A stretch of 64,000 nucleotides of DNA from Rhizopus sp. PT2906. Lineage: Eukaryota; Mucoromycota; Mucoromycetes; Mucorales; Rhizopodaceae. Below are positions 22,913 to 35,225 of the stretch, one piece after another (within the stretch, counting starts at the first letter, position 1; each line of letters begins with the position of its first letter). A program made the position numbers and the translations under genes. The stretch lies in NCBI GenBank assembly GCA_025529335.1, contig JAMYHX010000103.1, positions 39,943 to 103,942 of the forward strand, read 5' to 3'. Under the pieces are notes generated by a model. The model ran no database searches. It was not told the DNA's origin and saw only the letters and a list, made by a program, of their open reading frames with translations.

Positions 22913-24134
22913 ATGAGTCAAGAAAACCCTTTAAAGTCACCCGAGACAGTTCCACTGACAACAGAAGAGCCTGTTAGGCGAACGTGGTTGAAAGATGAGC
23001 TTGAAAATATTAACCGTTGCTCCCCAGAGGAGGAAACAGAACAAGAATTAGAACTAAGCCATGAGCAAAATAAAATTGAAAATATCATACAACCTGAAGA
23101 GAATCAATCAGATGGAGTAGACATGATGGCTCTGTTATCTCGACAACTGTCTGATTATGAGGACAAGACAGAGGATGGATATCAAAATGTACAGGAGCCT
23201 GACGATAAATTATCTGATGAGGAACTGATTAAACGAACAGAACAGAATAAATGCATATCACACACTCCAACACCGCCCTTGTCAAATAATTCCTCTAACG
23301 CGTCTCTTCATAAGCAAAGTGAAAAGGTACTTCAAGAGCTCCTCATGTTCTCTGAAAACCCTGTGGCAATAAACAATGTTGACCGAATCACCGTCATTCG
23401 ATATTTTGGGGCAGGCAAGAGTGGCATCTTGCCTTCTAAATATCGTTTAAAGAGAAGACAGACGAAATGCTATCTCGTAGCTTTTGATTTTAGTGATGAA
23501 AGCGACAATGCTTTGAATTGGGCGATGGGATCTATTCTACGTGATGGAGATGAGATTCATATTGCAACTGTTTCTAACCGTGAAGATAATCCAGATGTTG
23601 TAAAAGCAAGTGGGTTAGACAAAGGAAGTGAGGTAACCACAAAGAAAAAACTTATCCAATGGACCTCTTTTTTTTTAAAAAAAAGGAACTATCGTAGCTA
23701 GAACGAATATCGAAAATGCTAGCTGATAGAGCAAGGAGAACTATGGATCAAATGCTTCTGTTTAGTATCAAGGTGGTCACACACGCTATTGTGGGACGTG
23801 TAAAAGAAAAACTAAAGGGACTGGTAAAGATATGGTTAGGCTTGACTCATTTGTTGCTGACAAAAAAATGACTAGATCGAAGAGAATAAATATGACATGG
23901 TTATCTGTGGTAGTCGTGGACGAAGTTCTGTCAAAAGGTAACCATGTAAATGACTGATATAATACTCATAACATACATATACGTATCATCTCTAGGTTAT
24001 TAATGGGTTCAGTCTCAACTTATCTTGTCCATGCCACGCCCGTACCTGTCGTCGTCGTTCGAAAGAAACAAGAAAAACCAAAGTTAATTCGACGTCCGTC
24101 TGGATCACATTCTCTGAGTGAAAGTAAAGTTTAA
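22913..24134 (+). CDS. universal stress protein (USP) domain protein
   Basis: 348 aa. Exons 22913-23632, 23698-23823, 23876-23937, 23996-24134, all GT-AG. The N-terminal ~170 residues are acidic and disordered-looking. Then comes a USP fold: CYLVAFDFSDESDNALNWA (strand 1 with the Asp-Ser/Asp motif), GDEIHIATVS, a helix HAIVGRVKEKLKG, and the nucleotide-binding signature MVICGSRGRSSVKRLLMGSV (G-x2-G-x9-G-S type). The close is TPVPVVVVRKK. The ATP-binding form of USP is therefore likely. Such fungal proteins carry long N-terminal extensions and are linked to stress responses; the specific role here is unknown. Confidence 0.87.
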
Positions 24135-26548
24135 TTCTTAAAAGGGAAATGTCGGAGCTAATTGCTTTGCTCTATTGTAGGCATGAGAATAGGAACATTG
24201 AAAGTTGACGAATTAAGTTGAGTATTTTTTTTAAAAAAAAATATAAAAATGGATAAACCAATGAATGGATAATACGCGCTGTCATACTCTTCTGTCAAAT
24301 GAATCCAATTCGCTCTTTGTACTAAAAAGACACAACTGAACATAATAAATTATTTTCTATTAATTGTGGAACAGGGTTTTCATTTAAAATTCAAGCCAGC
24401 TTTTGTTCTCCTCATCTTCTATTGGTATCTTTAATTCCGCTCAGTGAAAAAATAGAAAGTAATTTGGCTGATGTATGGTTGTCATGTTCACTATTTCCAT
24501 GGTAATCTCTTAATTGGACCTTCTAACTTTTCCATTTTCCTTTTTTTCCAGAGAGGCTCGTTCACTCTATTACCATGACAACTGTAGGACAAAACACAGA
24601 AATTCTTTTTGTTATTCTGTTACACTAGTAATCATTTATTGTCACATCGCTTTTTTTTTATGTACTATACAAGTTTATAAAGTACCATCACAATTACACT
24701 TTAGTGATCATAGGTATCCCCGCCAGCAATATCTAGTTTCTGTATTTTCATCATTTGTTGTAAAGTATCAATGCACTTCACAAGACGAAGATCTTATTGT
24801 ATTTTATGTTGTACAAGTTCGATCAATAACAACAACCAAGGACACTTGAAGTATCATTGCTGAAAGATAAATGATCAAAGGGTATATTTGATTTCTTGCA
24901 TAGAGGATGATAATAGGAGACGTTTAACAAGGTTTACGGCAAACTTTTCTTCTGATCCTTTGAAAGAACACAATATGCTATATTTATTTAAGCTAAAAAA
25001 AGATATTTAAAGATTTAGTAATTCAAAATGAACAGTATATGTTAACCTTCAGCCCATTTTATCACGTCTAACAACTTTTGCTTCTGACTGCTTGCATTTC
25101 TAGCAAAACTAAGTACATCTTGACAATGTTATTGTTGATAGCGCTTCTATATTTAAATAATGATTGTAACGACCAACCAAAGCTGCAGTACTAGTAAGGC
25201 ACGGTCCTGCTATTCAACACGACATTTATAGTTTTGAAAGCACTAATGCATAATTATTGAAAGGGTTTGAAAGATTAAACGTAGTTTTTATTAATATGTG
25301 AAGTTGTGAGGCATGATTATAGCTACAGTAGCTGTTGGTTTAGCACTTGTACAAATCGAGAATAAAAGAAATAAGCCTCTGTTTTTATCCTTTCGTTAGA
25401 AGTTAGAGATCTCAGTGGCAAAAATCAGCTTTCACTATGTGTAGGAGTGTTAAACAAGATACAGATAATAGATCATAAATGATCAAATATGACAAACTCT
25501 ATTGCATCAGTAAAGAATTCAACGTTGCAAATACTGAAAAAGCGCTCAATGGTCATAGCCTTGGATTCTCCTTTAGAGAAACCCTTAAGTTCATTGAAAA
25601 CATATTCAAACAAAACTTAATTTCCTAAATACACCTTTGCCAAGTGGAATGGCTTTTCCTTTATCAATTTTCTGGTCTTTAAACGAGGCAGCAGATTAAT
25701 TGGTTAATCTTTTCAATTCCCATTTTCTAACATAACGAGTACGCAGATTTTCAAAGCGGCGAACATAACGCGTAATAGGTTCACGTTTTTCCCGTCTTCA
25801 AATTGATAATTTTAGTAATATTATTCTCGGCATTGACCTTGATACGGTAGCAAGTCATGAATCTATTCTTGTAGGTTGCTTAATTTTCAAAGTCAGAATC
25901 AAGGAACCATTCTTGAATCAAGGATATCAAGCGCGTAATCTACATTCAAGAGCTTAGCATCAGCGTCCTTTTGTTTAAAGCTGCAGGTCTTTTAAAAGCG
26001 GAGAAGGGGTAATCATGCTGCAGGATATATCTCCTTATTAAATTCCGAGACCAAAACATTTGTGTCTATGATTGAAGCCCAAGAGTTCAATTGTCAGTCT
26101 TGGAGTAAAGTAGTTCACAGGTTTAGCTTCTAACAGGAAGTTTCAGCTACTGATACGTAAAGTATTTAAAAGGGTGATTTAAAAGATAAACGTCAAGGAA
26201 TACAATGATAAACAATGTTTATATGAAATACAAACATAACTAATCAAATCACAGCTACTGATTGTGTTGCCATTGTGTGGTTATCAATTAAAATGAATAA
26301 ACGGAAAGAAAGAGAGGATAGTGATGGCTCATTATGGCTTTGCACATATTTACTCTCAACACTAAACTGTCAGTTTGGAAGTAATAGCAGTTGAGCTTGA
26401 ATGATAATTGCTTGAGAATATCGGAGTCACATTTCAGTCCGCAAACTAAGGAAAAAAACCAATACTTCTAGCCTTCTACAGTTCTTTCTTTTTTTTATTT
26501 TTTTGTGTGTCACTCTTACTGACATATCCCCCCTATTTAAAGCTAAAC
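24135..26548. other. gene-poor intergenic, 2.4 kb
   Basis: No intact gene. The open frame at 24514-24849 has no start context or homology. The only coding-like material is the minus-strand relic at about 25497-26010, given separately. The final 60 bases before 26549 are T-rich leader. Confidence 0.5.
25497..26010 (-). pseudogene. degenerate coding relic, possibly retrotransposon gag-like
   Basis: On the minus strand protein-like stretches appear in alternating frames separated by stops: MTCYRIKVNAENNITKIINL (near 25855-25800), EPITRYVRRFENLRTRYVRK (about 25784-25721) and FEYVFNELKGFSKGESKAMT (about 25610-25540). The middle piece resembles the arginine-rich helical part of retroelement gag proteins (x-I-x-x-Y-x-x-R-F-x-x-L). 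Many stops and frame changes show it is dead. Family assignment is tentative. Confidence 0.3.
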
Positions 26549-27848
26549 ATGGGGAATAAACTGTCATATCAATCTAGAAAAAAACGTATCAGTAATTCAA
26601 CTACAGCAAAGAAATCTTCGATTCATGGCAACTCATCATCTTTGATAGACGAAAAACATCACGATACGGATAGTAACACCCATACGAGCAGTGTCTGTAC
26701 GAGTGGAAGAAAGTCTTCTCAGGTATCAACCACAACTTACTGGTTCCCAAACCATAATGATGAGCTAGATCGATTAAGTAGCGTAAGTCTGCAGACATGT
26801 TTAAAAATAAATAGAAACTAAAGTGGGCTATTTTTGTGACAACAGCAACATTTTGCCTTGAAAATTCTTTTTGAAGGGTAAGTAAAACCGTGTACCCAAA
26901 ATAATATATCGTCAAAAATTAACGTTTCATTTATCAGAAACATTTCAAGTCACATCTTGAATCGACTGAATATGGAAAACTCGGTTGTCTTGGATTTAGG
27001 GTGTGGTCCTGGTACTTGGCTTATGGTAACTATATCACAAAGTTAAACTTTGTTTGGGTTGTCATAGTAACTGGTCTCAAAAGGATGTAGCAACTGAATT
27101 TCCTGGAAGCCAATTTTACGGCATTGATATCTTTGATCTATTTCCTAGCAACATTCGACCAGCAAACGTCGCTTTCCAGGTGCGTGATGCCTTGGAGGGT
27201 TTACCTTTTCCAGATAATACGTTTGATCTGGTAAACTTAAGAATGTTTATTATATCTATAAAAGCCAATGAATGGCCACTTGTACTAAAAGAAATATACC
27301 GGGTATTAAAACCTGGAGGATTCATACAATGCTGTGAGTGCAGTATGCTTGTAAGTCTATTAGTACCGCCATCTGGCTTATGAACTAATACTTTGATAGG
27401 AAAGAGGAAATGAATTTGTCTTAAAGGCGGGACGAGCATGTAATATAAGGACAACCCGAGACATTGTTCACATGCTAATGCTTTTATAGTTACAGAAAGT
27501 GTCATCGATAGGGAACAGGATCCATATGTTGCTCACAAGATGGATAAAACGTTACAGGCTGCAGACTTTAATATCCTCGACTTTGAAACAAAAGACATCT
27601 ACTTTGGTATGTAAATCATCCATGATTGATTATCGTATTAACCATCTACTGTAGGCAAAACAGATGCCCTCAATAAAGAATTTTTATGGGATATCGTCAT
27701 GATATTCAAAAGCGCTCAGCCTGTCATAGAGGAACGAGTTGGATATACAGGAGAGGATTACGAACAATTTTTGGAACTATTTAATGTCAACCTTCAAAAG
27801 AAACCAGACGCCATATGGACTTTTTATCGTTGCGTTGGACAAAAGTAA
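26549..27848 (+). CDS. SAM-dependent methyltransferase (class I), N-myristoylation-like start
   Basis: 323 aa. Exons 26549-26782, 26846-26877, 26938-27025, 27084-27350, 27400-27439, 27490-27606, 27655-27848. The Ser/Thr-rich N-terminus starts MGNKLSYQ, a plausible N-myristoylation sequence. Then YWFPNHNDELDRL, motif I VVLDLGCGPGTWLM, FYGIDIFDLFP (acidic residue of motif II region), VRDALEGLPFPDNTFDLV and EIYRVLKPGGFIQCCE. The end is a C-terminal helical part (FLWDIVMIFKSAQPVIEERV, GEDYEQFLELF). This is the LaeA/TMT-like class common in Mucoromycota; substrate unknown. PDK starts 134 bp downstream. Confidence 0.85.
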
Positions 27849-27982
27849 AATAAAAGAGATTGTGATTGCCCTCCCCACTTCCCACAAAAGACCCTAACCA
27901 ATCTGGGTTTCTTTGTGTCTCGCTTTTTTCCCTTTCTCTTTACTGCCTTTTTCTCTCTGTACTCTTTTTCTCTTTCTCTCTC

Positions 27983-29670
27983 ATGTTCAAAATCACACCT
28001 CAATTATCTGAAAGAATTAACCATTTCGCGAGATTTCCACAAACAGGTGTCTCACTAAGACAAATGGTTATGATGGGTAATCACTTTTTGGGAGTCATTC
28101 ACTTTATCTTTTATGCAAACTATGTTTTTTATTTTAGGGCAAAGGCCTTCACCTCTTACATTTTTTAAAGCAAGTCAATTTCTACATGGTAGTGATAACG
28201 TGTTATACACATATAAACTTTTGTGAATACAGTCCTCAACTGATGTGTACAATAGAGGAATTGCCCATCCGAATAGCTCATCGCGTAAAGGAATTGGATG
28301 AGTTACCACCTAATCTGGGAGAAATGCCTTCGATTGTTAAAGTCAAGAATTGGTACGCTCAATCATTTGAGGTAAGGATAAGAAAAACAAAGTACATCTG
28401 TGAATAATAACATTATTCTCTGTGGCCAGGAATTAACAATGTTGTCACCTCCAGAGCTGACATCTGAAATGAAGGCCAATATAAAGGATGCAACTAGAAA
28501 CACTACTTTACTTCCAGAGAGTATACCCAACGTGGATTATCCGTGTGAAAAGCCAAAATATAGTTACTATACAGCCATACCTTCCACTCACAGGTATGGG
28601 TTCATGGTTATGAATAAAAAAATTATGCAAAAGAAAAGTACACGATTCTGATTGGCCAAGCTAGATATTATACAAATTGCGAAAGTATTGAATGTACGCC
28701 CTCAATGCTGGCTTATGTAGACAAGCTAGTGCGAACGATAGAAGAAGTCAAAAGGAGACATGACCCAGTAGTGACGACGATGGCTCAGGGTATTATTGAA
28801 TATAAGCAGCACTGGAAAGCAACCACGATAGATCCTGAAATCCAGCACTTTTTGGACAGGTTTTACATGTCGAGAATAGGTCTTCGCATGCTTATAGGGC
28901 AACACTCTGCACTCTATCGTGGTCCTTTCCTGCCCAATTATGTGGGTGTAATTTGTACAAATACCAATATTAAACAAATTGCTCAGGATGCCATTGAAAA
29001 TGCACGAATTATATGTGAAGATCATTATGGTCTCTTTAAAGCACCTCAAGTTCAACTATTCTGTCCACAGGATATTGAGTTTATGTACGTTCCTTCACAT
29101 CTTAATCATATGATATTTGAGCTGCTAAAGAACTCGCTTCGAGCAGTGGTCGAACGATTTGGAGTGGATTATGAAGACGAGTACCCACCTATTAAGGTAG
29201 CTATTGCCCATGGGAAAGAAGATATTACGATAAAGATATCAGATGAAGGTGGAGGTATACCTAGGTCAGGTATTCCTATGGTGTGGACCTATATGGTAAT
29301 CAATAATCATAATCAAATGAGCATTATATGTATATATAATATATCTATAGTACACGACTGCACAAGCTCAAGTACTTGAACCTGAGTTTAACCAAACTGA
29401 ATTTAAAGCGCCTATGGCTGGATTTGGATATGGCCTCCCAATCTCAAGATTGGTAAGTGTATTTGTTAGAATGAATTCAAGATATTTATCATGTATAAAG
29501 TATGCAAGGTATTTTGGAGGAGATTTGAAGCTTATATCAATGGAAGGGTATGTGAATATATTATACCTTGGATTATGCATAAACTAAACTTGATATATTT
29601 TAGATACGGAACAGACGCCTATCTGCATTTAAATCGTCTTTCAAACAGTGATGAACCATTGATTATGTAG
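27983..29670 (+). CDS. PDK: mitochondrial pyruvate dehydrogenase kinase
   Basis: Phosphorylates and inactivates the E1 alpha subunit of pyruvate dehydrogenase in the mitochondrial matrix. Exons 27983-28076, 28138-28188, 28256-28371, 28430-28593, 28686-29295, 29351-29452, 29501-29547, 29604-29670; 416 aa. Landmarks: [59 protein letters not shown]-box [13 protein letters not shown]1 box ISDEGGGIP, and [20 protein letters not shown]. These are GHKL-type ATP-binding boxes of [16 protein letters not shown] favours PDK. The intron 28594-28685 (92 nt, AAAG acceptor) is longer than its neighbours and is the weakest junction. A CT-rich leader precedes the start. Confidence 0.9.
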
Positions 29671-29839
29671 ACAATAAAGAGAGAGAGAGAAAAAAGGAGA
29701 AAAGAAAGAATAGACTGATATTATGTTCTGTAGGGGTTTCTGTTTCTTTATTTTTAAATTCATAAAATTGCCTAATCGAGCCTCTTTCTTTTTCTTTTAC
29801 TTTTTTTTTTTCTTTTCTTGTCTTTTTTTATATTCATAA

Positions 29840-31672
29840 ATGTCAAAGTGGAATAAGTTGCCAATAGAAGTCCTCAACTTGGTATTTAACAATGACAACT
29901 TTACCAGGAAGGACTATTATCAATGCCTATTAGTCTGTAAGGAGTGGAAGATATCGTCGGAAATATATCTTTATAAAAGTGTCGTACTGGGCAAGACAAG
30001 ACGTTTATACAAATTTATTGCCTGCTTAGAAAAGTCAAGATTGGGATCTCTTGTCAAGAAAATAGATTTGTTCGACTTGGTGAGCCCATTGAACTATGAC
30101 GACATTGAGGGTGTCTTACGAAGAATAGCATCTCTTTGTCCTAATGTCGAATATCTCACAGCAGCAGAAGAACCTTGCCATTCGTTCTGGTTGGACTTGG
30201 TTTATTTATCATTTGCTTACTGGAGTAACTTGAAACAAATACCAGATCCAAACGTAAACTTTGTTGAATATACACTTTGCACCTTCACCTTTAAAAACTC
30301 CTTACGCCGAATAGCTATTCCAAACTGTCATCCTCAAAGCGTGTGGGGTCAAGACGTTATTAGGCATCTAAAGTATTTTCCACATGTAGATACTGTAGTG
30401 ATAAAACACGGTGCACGAGTACTTCGGCTGATAGATTATGATCCTATAATTGAAGAATGTCCACAGCTGATATGTCTGGAAGCGTGTATAAAAGAGTATA
30501 AAGGAGATGATGATCTGCTCGATTGGGAGGAACAGGACGCTAGTCTCAGTATACAATACAGCATAAACGAACTGAAACCACGGCCGAATGTGAAGCGACT
30601 GAACGTAGAAATAAACTATGACCCATCTCTGCTGAGTTACATTATGCATAAATTTCCCAATCTTCAAGAACTACAAATGATCATCCACGCTGGAGGTACC
30701 ACTAGACACCATCACGAGTATTCAACAGTTGAAAATAGCAAGTTTTCAGAATACGTTCTCAAGATACCGAAACACTCTGTTCGGCTCACTTGTTCGCCAC
30801 AAAATGCATGTTCACTATTGGAAATGACTCGGCCGAAGGAGCTACAGATGCAGATGAAATACAACACAGAGTATGCCTCTTTTACACCACTGCTATTTGA
30901 AACAACAACGAGACCCTTGACGATCGAAATGAACTCAGACAAACCAACTAGACTGATGTCGGCCTGTTCACTTCAAAGAAGCGTGTTAAAGGAGATATGG
31001 AAGGGATGTAAAAACAGCGTAGAGAAATTACATTTTTCAACGGGAGCAGAAATGTATGAATATATCTCATTCAATGACGAAAAGAGCAAGTGGCTAGAAG
31101 ATATATTACGAAACTGTCAAAAACTGAATACACTTCATCTCACCTGTGTCAACCTCGATCCTCCTGCATCAGAAGTAGTAAGGAAGAAGCTAATTAACCC
31201 TTCAGTTGAAAATCTATCATTGAAAATCATACGTTACGAACAAAAGGTCCTCACACAGTACCTTTCACTCCTTCCTTCACTAAAATCCTTCAAGCTGATC
31301 AGCTACATCCAGATTACGGGAAAACGAGACAATGTGTTTGATATCAAAATACCTCATGCAGCACTTGAAAAACTGGATGTCGATTTATCCTTTTTTTGGG
31401 ACAAAAGCTGCTATCTTTGGAAATCATCATCAAAAGAATCACCACAGAACTTGAGAATCAAGGCTGTGCTCTTGCATGTATTTCCGAAAAAAGGCTTAAA
31501 GAGATCCTTTGTTCTGAAAAACCTTCGTGGAAAACTGACAGTAAAGGAAGGCACCAGTTTACCAAAATCGTCGTACTCTGTAACACTTCGTGTATACTGT
31601 AAATCCTTGCAGATCATATCGACAAGTATTGGCGCAGTTGATATCAAGAACCATCCTCTTTATGTAGAGTGA
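29840..31672 (+). CDS. F-box protein with LRR-like repeats
   Basis: 610 aa, no intron. The F-box is at residues 3-45 (WNKLPIEVLNLVFNNDNF ... CLLVCKEWKISSEIYLYKSV). The rest is a long array of irregular leucine-rich segments (CPNVEYLTAAEE, PNLQELQMII, CQKLNTLHLTCVNL, LLPSLKSFKLISY). Predicted substrate adaptor of an SCF ubiquitin ligase. These F-box/LRR genes are heavily expanded in Mucorales, so the substrate cannot be inferred. A T-rich leader precedes the ATG. It is convergent with the acyl-CoA oxidase, whose stop lies 138 bp away. Confidence 0.85.
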   Translation: MSKWNKLPIEVLNLVFNNDNFTRKDYYQCLLVCKEWKISSEIYLYKSVVLGKTRRLYKFIACLEKSRLGSLVKKIDLFDLVSPLNYDDIEGVLRRIASLCPNVEYLTAAEEPCHSFWLDLVYLSFAYWSNLKQIPDPNVNFVEYTLCTFTFKNSLRRIAIPNCHPQSVWGQDVIRHLKYFPHVDTVVIKHGARVLRLIDYDPIIEECPQLICLEACIKEYKGDDDLLDWEEQDASLSIQYSINELKPRPNVKRLNVEINYDPSLLSYIMHKFPNLQELQMIIHAGGTTRHHHEYSTVENSKFSEYVLKIPKHSVRLTCSPQNACSLLEMTRPKELQMQMKYNTEYASFTPLLFETTTRPLTIEMNSDKPTRLMSACSLQRSVLKEIWKGCKNSVEKLHFSTGAEMYEYISFNDEKSKWLEDILRNCQKLNTLHLTCVNLDPPASEVVRKKLINPSVENLSLKIIRYEQKVLTQYLSLLPSLKSFKLISYIQITGKRDNVFDIKIPHAALEKLDVDLSFFWDKSCYLWKSSSKESPQNLRIKAVLLHVFPKKGLKRSFVLKNLRGKLTVKEGTSLPKSSYSVTLRVYCKSLQIISTSIGAVDIKNHPLYVE

Positions 31673-31810
31673 ACCACATGTAAATAAAAATGGCGATGAT
31701 TTTATCATGTACATATAGACATACATTCTCCCCCCCTCTTCCATATATTGCATTAAAAAATATTTTATTTGATAGCCAATTCAGTAATAAATATCATGAT
31801 TGGGTACACT

Positions 31811-32328
31811 CTACTCTTCATCTTCATCATCATCTTCTAAGCCTGCAAGTTCTTCTTCATAATCGTTTTCTTCAGTTGATCTCTGTATCAGTGGCTTGAT
31901 TAAACGATCAAAGTAAGGATGTTCACTCTGTGGATTAGATCGCTTCACTTGCTCAAAGTAATGAACATAAACATTGCCATCTTTACGACCAAGTGGACTA
32001 TTGATGATGTAGTCCGTCAAGTTGAAGGAATCAACCAAAGGAATAGCCTGTTCACGCACTTCTTTACAGAGATTGTTGACACTAGCACGAACGAACTCGA
32101 TTTGCGCAGGTGTAAAATATTCAAATTGCAAAAATGCACCAGCGTTTTCTTCAATGGTATAAAGGCCGTACAAGAGACAGATTTTTCTCAAAATAGTGTG
32201 CAGGCTACCAGTCGTCTTTTTGACCGCATCTGCAAAACGGTTAAAGAGATAACTAAATGAATGAAGTTTGGCGGCATAAAGACGGGCTTGTGCTAAGGAA
32301 AAAGTGGCGGTTAGAGCCAAGGTTTAAG

Positions 32329-32362
<34 letters not shown>

Positions 32363-34359
32363 TTACAGCACTGCTCGTAAGCATCATCAGCGTTTAGACC
32401 TCTCTTGAGGCACTCTTCAAATTCGGTAGCTGCATTCTTGACCACGTGAGCACAAACTACTTGCCATCCTTCACTGATTGTGTCAAGATCTAAAACATCT
32501 TCAAGAGTTTTTGCGTTGCATCGCTTTCCAATGAGCTTATTAAGATTGTTCAAATAGCCAACGCCAGGTGAGAGCTTCTTTCCATTAAGGGCTTCCCGGT
32601 AACTGCTGATAAGGTAGCGACCAAGCTGTAATGTCAAGATAGTATTATCACCTTCCCAGGTACATTGTACTGCAAAGTCTTGGTACATACTTGCCAAACC
32701 TGTGTATGCGGAATAGCCATGACCACCACATGATTGTCTACATGCTTCAATAGTGGATAAGCAGTTCCAAGTACAGAATGCTTTTAAGCCAGCGCTAGTA
32801 GAATGGGTTTCTTTCAACATTTCCATTACTTCATCCAGATCTTGGTCACCTTCTCTTGCACCATCTAATCTTGCCATCATTGAATTGTACATTTCAGTCA
32901 TTTCTGTTCCAGTAAATAACATGGCAAAAGTTTGGGCTAGTAGAGGCATCAATCTGCGTTGATGGATTGGATAGTCTAGTAACTTTGTTTCAATGCCATT
33001 TGCACCAGAAGGAGCAAATTGTCGACGGACGGCAGCATATCTAATAGCAATACTAAGTGCCTTCTTGGATACATGTCCACTATCAGCTACCATGGTTACT
33101 CTTCCTTGTAATAAGGCACCATATGTCTTTGTATAGAAATGTTAAATGATAATAAAAGGAATACATCAATTTATATTACCAGTTGCTGCAGTTTTGGTTC
33201 CTTCACTTGGCCAGTTCGAGATACTTTGGTATGCTTTTGTAACATATAGCCTCTAGGAATACGAACATGTGTAAATTGAATCCAGCCATTATCAATACCG
33301 TCCCTGCCCATTTTTTTGCCAATATCGCCAATGTTTATACCAGGCAACAAGTTGTATGTCTTGGGATCACGTAAAGGCACCACGAAGCACTTGGTTCCAT
33401 ATCTTTTCTCCTTGACAATCAATTGTGCAAAAACGGCAGCATGAGTAGCAGAATGAGCTGCGCCGCCAATCCACCACTGGTTTGATATAAGTATATGATG
33501 TGAAAATAAGACAAAAATTAATTTTTACCTTTGTAGCAGTAAGTGTAGGTGTATGAATAATAAATTGATCGGAAGCTTCATCGAATGTTGCTGTCGTCTC
33601 AAGTCCGGGAACATTAGAGCCATGACCAAGTTCTGTCATAGCAAAGCAACCAACAAAATTGTTTAGTGATAGAGCACCTCTTTCAAACCAGTATCCTAGC
33701 TGTCCGGGTGTAGCATTGCTCTGTAATGCTCCGACAAATAAACCATCTGCATAATAATATGTTAGAACTCTACTAGGAACGCGATATAAAATACAAACAG
33801 TGTACGCCAAATCTTGTCCAAAAACCTGGATCAACCAAACTAACAATTTCCATACGTTTTTTGAACTGATCTACAGGCTCATTTTGAAGATGATGAAGCA
33901 TACTGCGAAACTATATTGCGTGCGTATTTATGTTAATATAGTGTCAAAAACCAGTATAGTTAATATAATCAAACCTTTGCCATTGTGCGTTCACGAACTT
34001 CAGATGTTGTAAGGTCAAATATATCATCCATTTTAAATAATGGATCTCTTTCTAACTCTTGCATAATTTTTTCCTTGAGCTATAGAAAATAGTTTAGTCA
34101 AAGCTCTCGGAAAAACACAATTGGTTTCTCTTACAAAAGTATTTTTCTCACCACCGTCCAGCAAATATGTCAGACTGCGTATATCAAAAGCTGCCTTTGC
34201 TCGTTCTTCGTTCATACTACGAATAGGACTTTGATTACAGGTAAACAACTAGATTGGATGCGTCAGGTTATTCTACACTTACTCGACAGCATTCTGATAT
34301 TCTTGTTCAGGTGACAATTGCTGCTTTACTGCTTCGAGTCTATTTTGTATATTTGACAT
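31811..34359 (-). CDS. ACOX: peroxisomal acyl-CoA oxidase
   Basis: First, H2O2-producing step of peroxisomal beta-oxidation (acyl-CoA to trans-2-enoyl-CoA, FAD). Exons on minus: 34359-34283, 34228-34135, 34079-33975, 33910-33799, 33746-33529, 33476-33180, 33126-32367, 32292-31811; 714 aa. Landmarks: [58 protein letters not shown] (FAD-binding), [46 protein letters not shown] and [12 protein letters not shown]. The C-terminus is acidic ([15 protein letters not shown]) with no SKL-type PTS1, so import would need another signal or a partner. The 32293-32366 intron carries a long AT repeat. Transcribed divergently from the Spt23/Mga2-like gene. Confidence 0.93.
32331..32359. repeat. (AT)n microsatellite in an ACOX intron
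   Basis: About 14 AT units inside the last intron of the acyl-CoA oxidase gene, next to its 5' splice site. Confidence 0.95.
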
Positions 34360-35225
34360 ATTTTTGAATAAGAAACAAGAAAAAAGGTAAAAAAAAGTAA
34401 CATTTGGTTTATATATCATCTGGGATCGATTTTTTTGGCTTAATGAAGTTTGACTAAAGAATAAACCACCAAATTTGGATCGAATGTGTTTGACATGACC
34501 TGTAGGACAAATATAGAAATACTCATTTGACTAATTAGGAAATTGCTCAAAATTGGATGGGGTAAACTCGAAACTGGGTATAATTGAACGGATCTTGTTC
34601 ATATTTTAAAGTCGCTTTTATTCATAGATAAAAAATAGTGTATGAGATGAATTATAATTCACAATTTGCCTTGAAAATGCTGTTTTTAGATGATATAAAA
34701 TCATTAGAAATCTTTGCTATTTACAGATATCAATACCCTCCGTATCATTTATTCTCTGCTCCATCCTCTTTACACTTGTTTCACTCCATAAAAGAATGCT
34801 TCCCACAAGTATTGTCTAAAAGAAATGAAGCAAAGAAACGTCTAATAAAGATTTTCCTCTCGTTTTCTGTCTTTTTCATTTTAAGTTAAAGTTCTGTAAA
34901 GGGCTTTACTATTCGGAATAGAAAAATTCTGTACTCAACAGGTACCTTTTATATATATATATATATATCTTTGAATATAAAAGGTCGCATTGGCTCTTAT
35001 TGTTTAAATAAGAATAACTATATCTCTATAATAATGTTCTATTTCCTTGTCTTGTTCCTTCAAGGTCGACAGAGTGTCAGCAACTGACTCTTTATTTTCT
35101 GCACTTGATCTGATGAGTGAATGTGACTAACTTTTGACTTATGGGGGAACTGACCTCATTGGGCTTTGCGTAGGGAAGCGAATTCTCGAGCACTCTTTTT
35201 TTTTCTCTTAATCTTATGTTGCATT
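34360..35225. promoter_or_regulatory. shared divergent promoter region, ACOX / Spt23-Mga2-like
   Basis: 866 bp between two start codons pointing outward. Contains a (TA)n tract at 34951-34968, a T-rich leader just before 35226 and an AAAAAAGT/TTTTTC-rich leader on the ACOX side. No coding frame is convincing. I could not pin down an oleate-response or other known element. Confidence 0.5.

Noticed and set aside
24514..24849. 111-codon open frame
   Set aside because: No start context, no splice signals, no recognisable motif, Phe/Tyr-rich as expected from AT-rich noise.
34951..34968. TA repeat as a TATA promoter of the Spt23/Mga2-like gene
   Set aside because: More than 250 bp from the start codon; better treated as a microsatellite.
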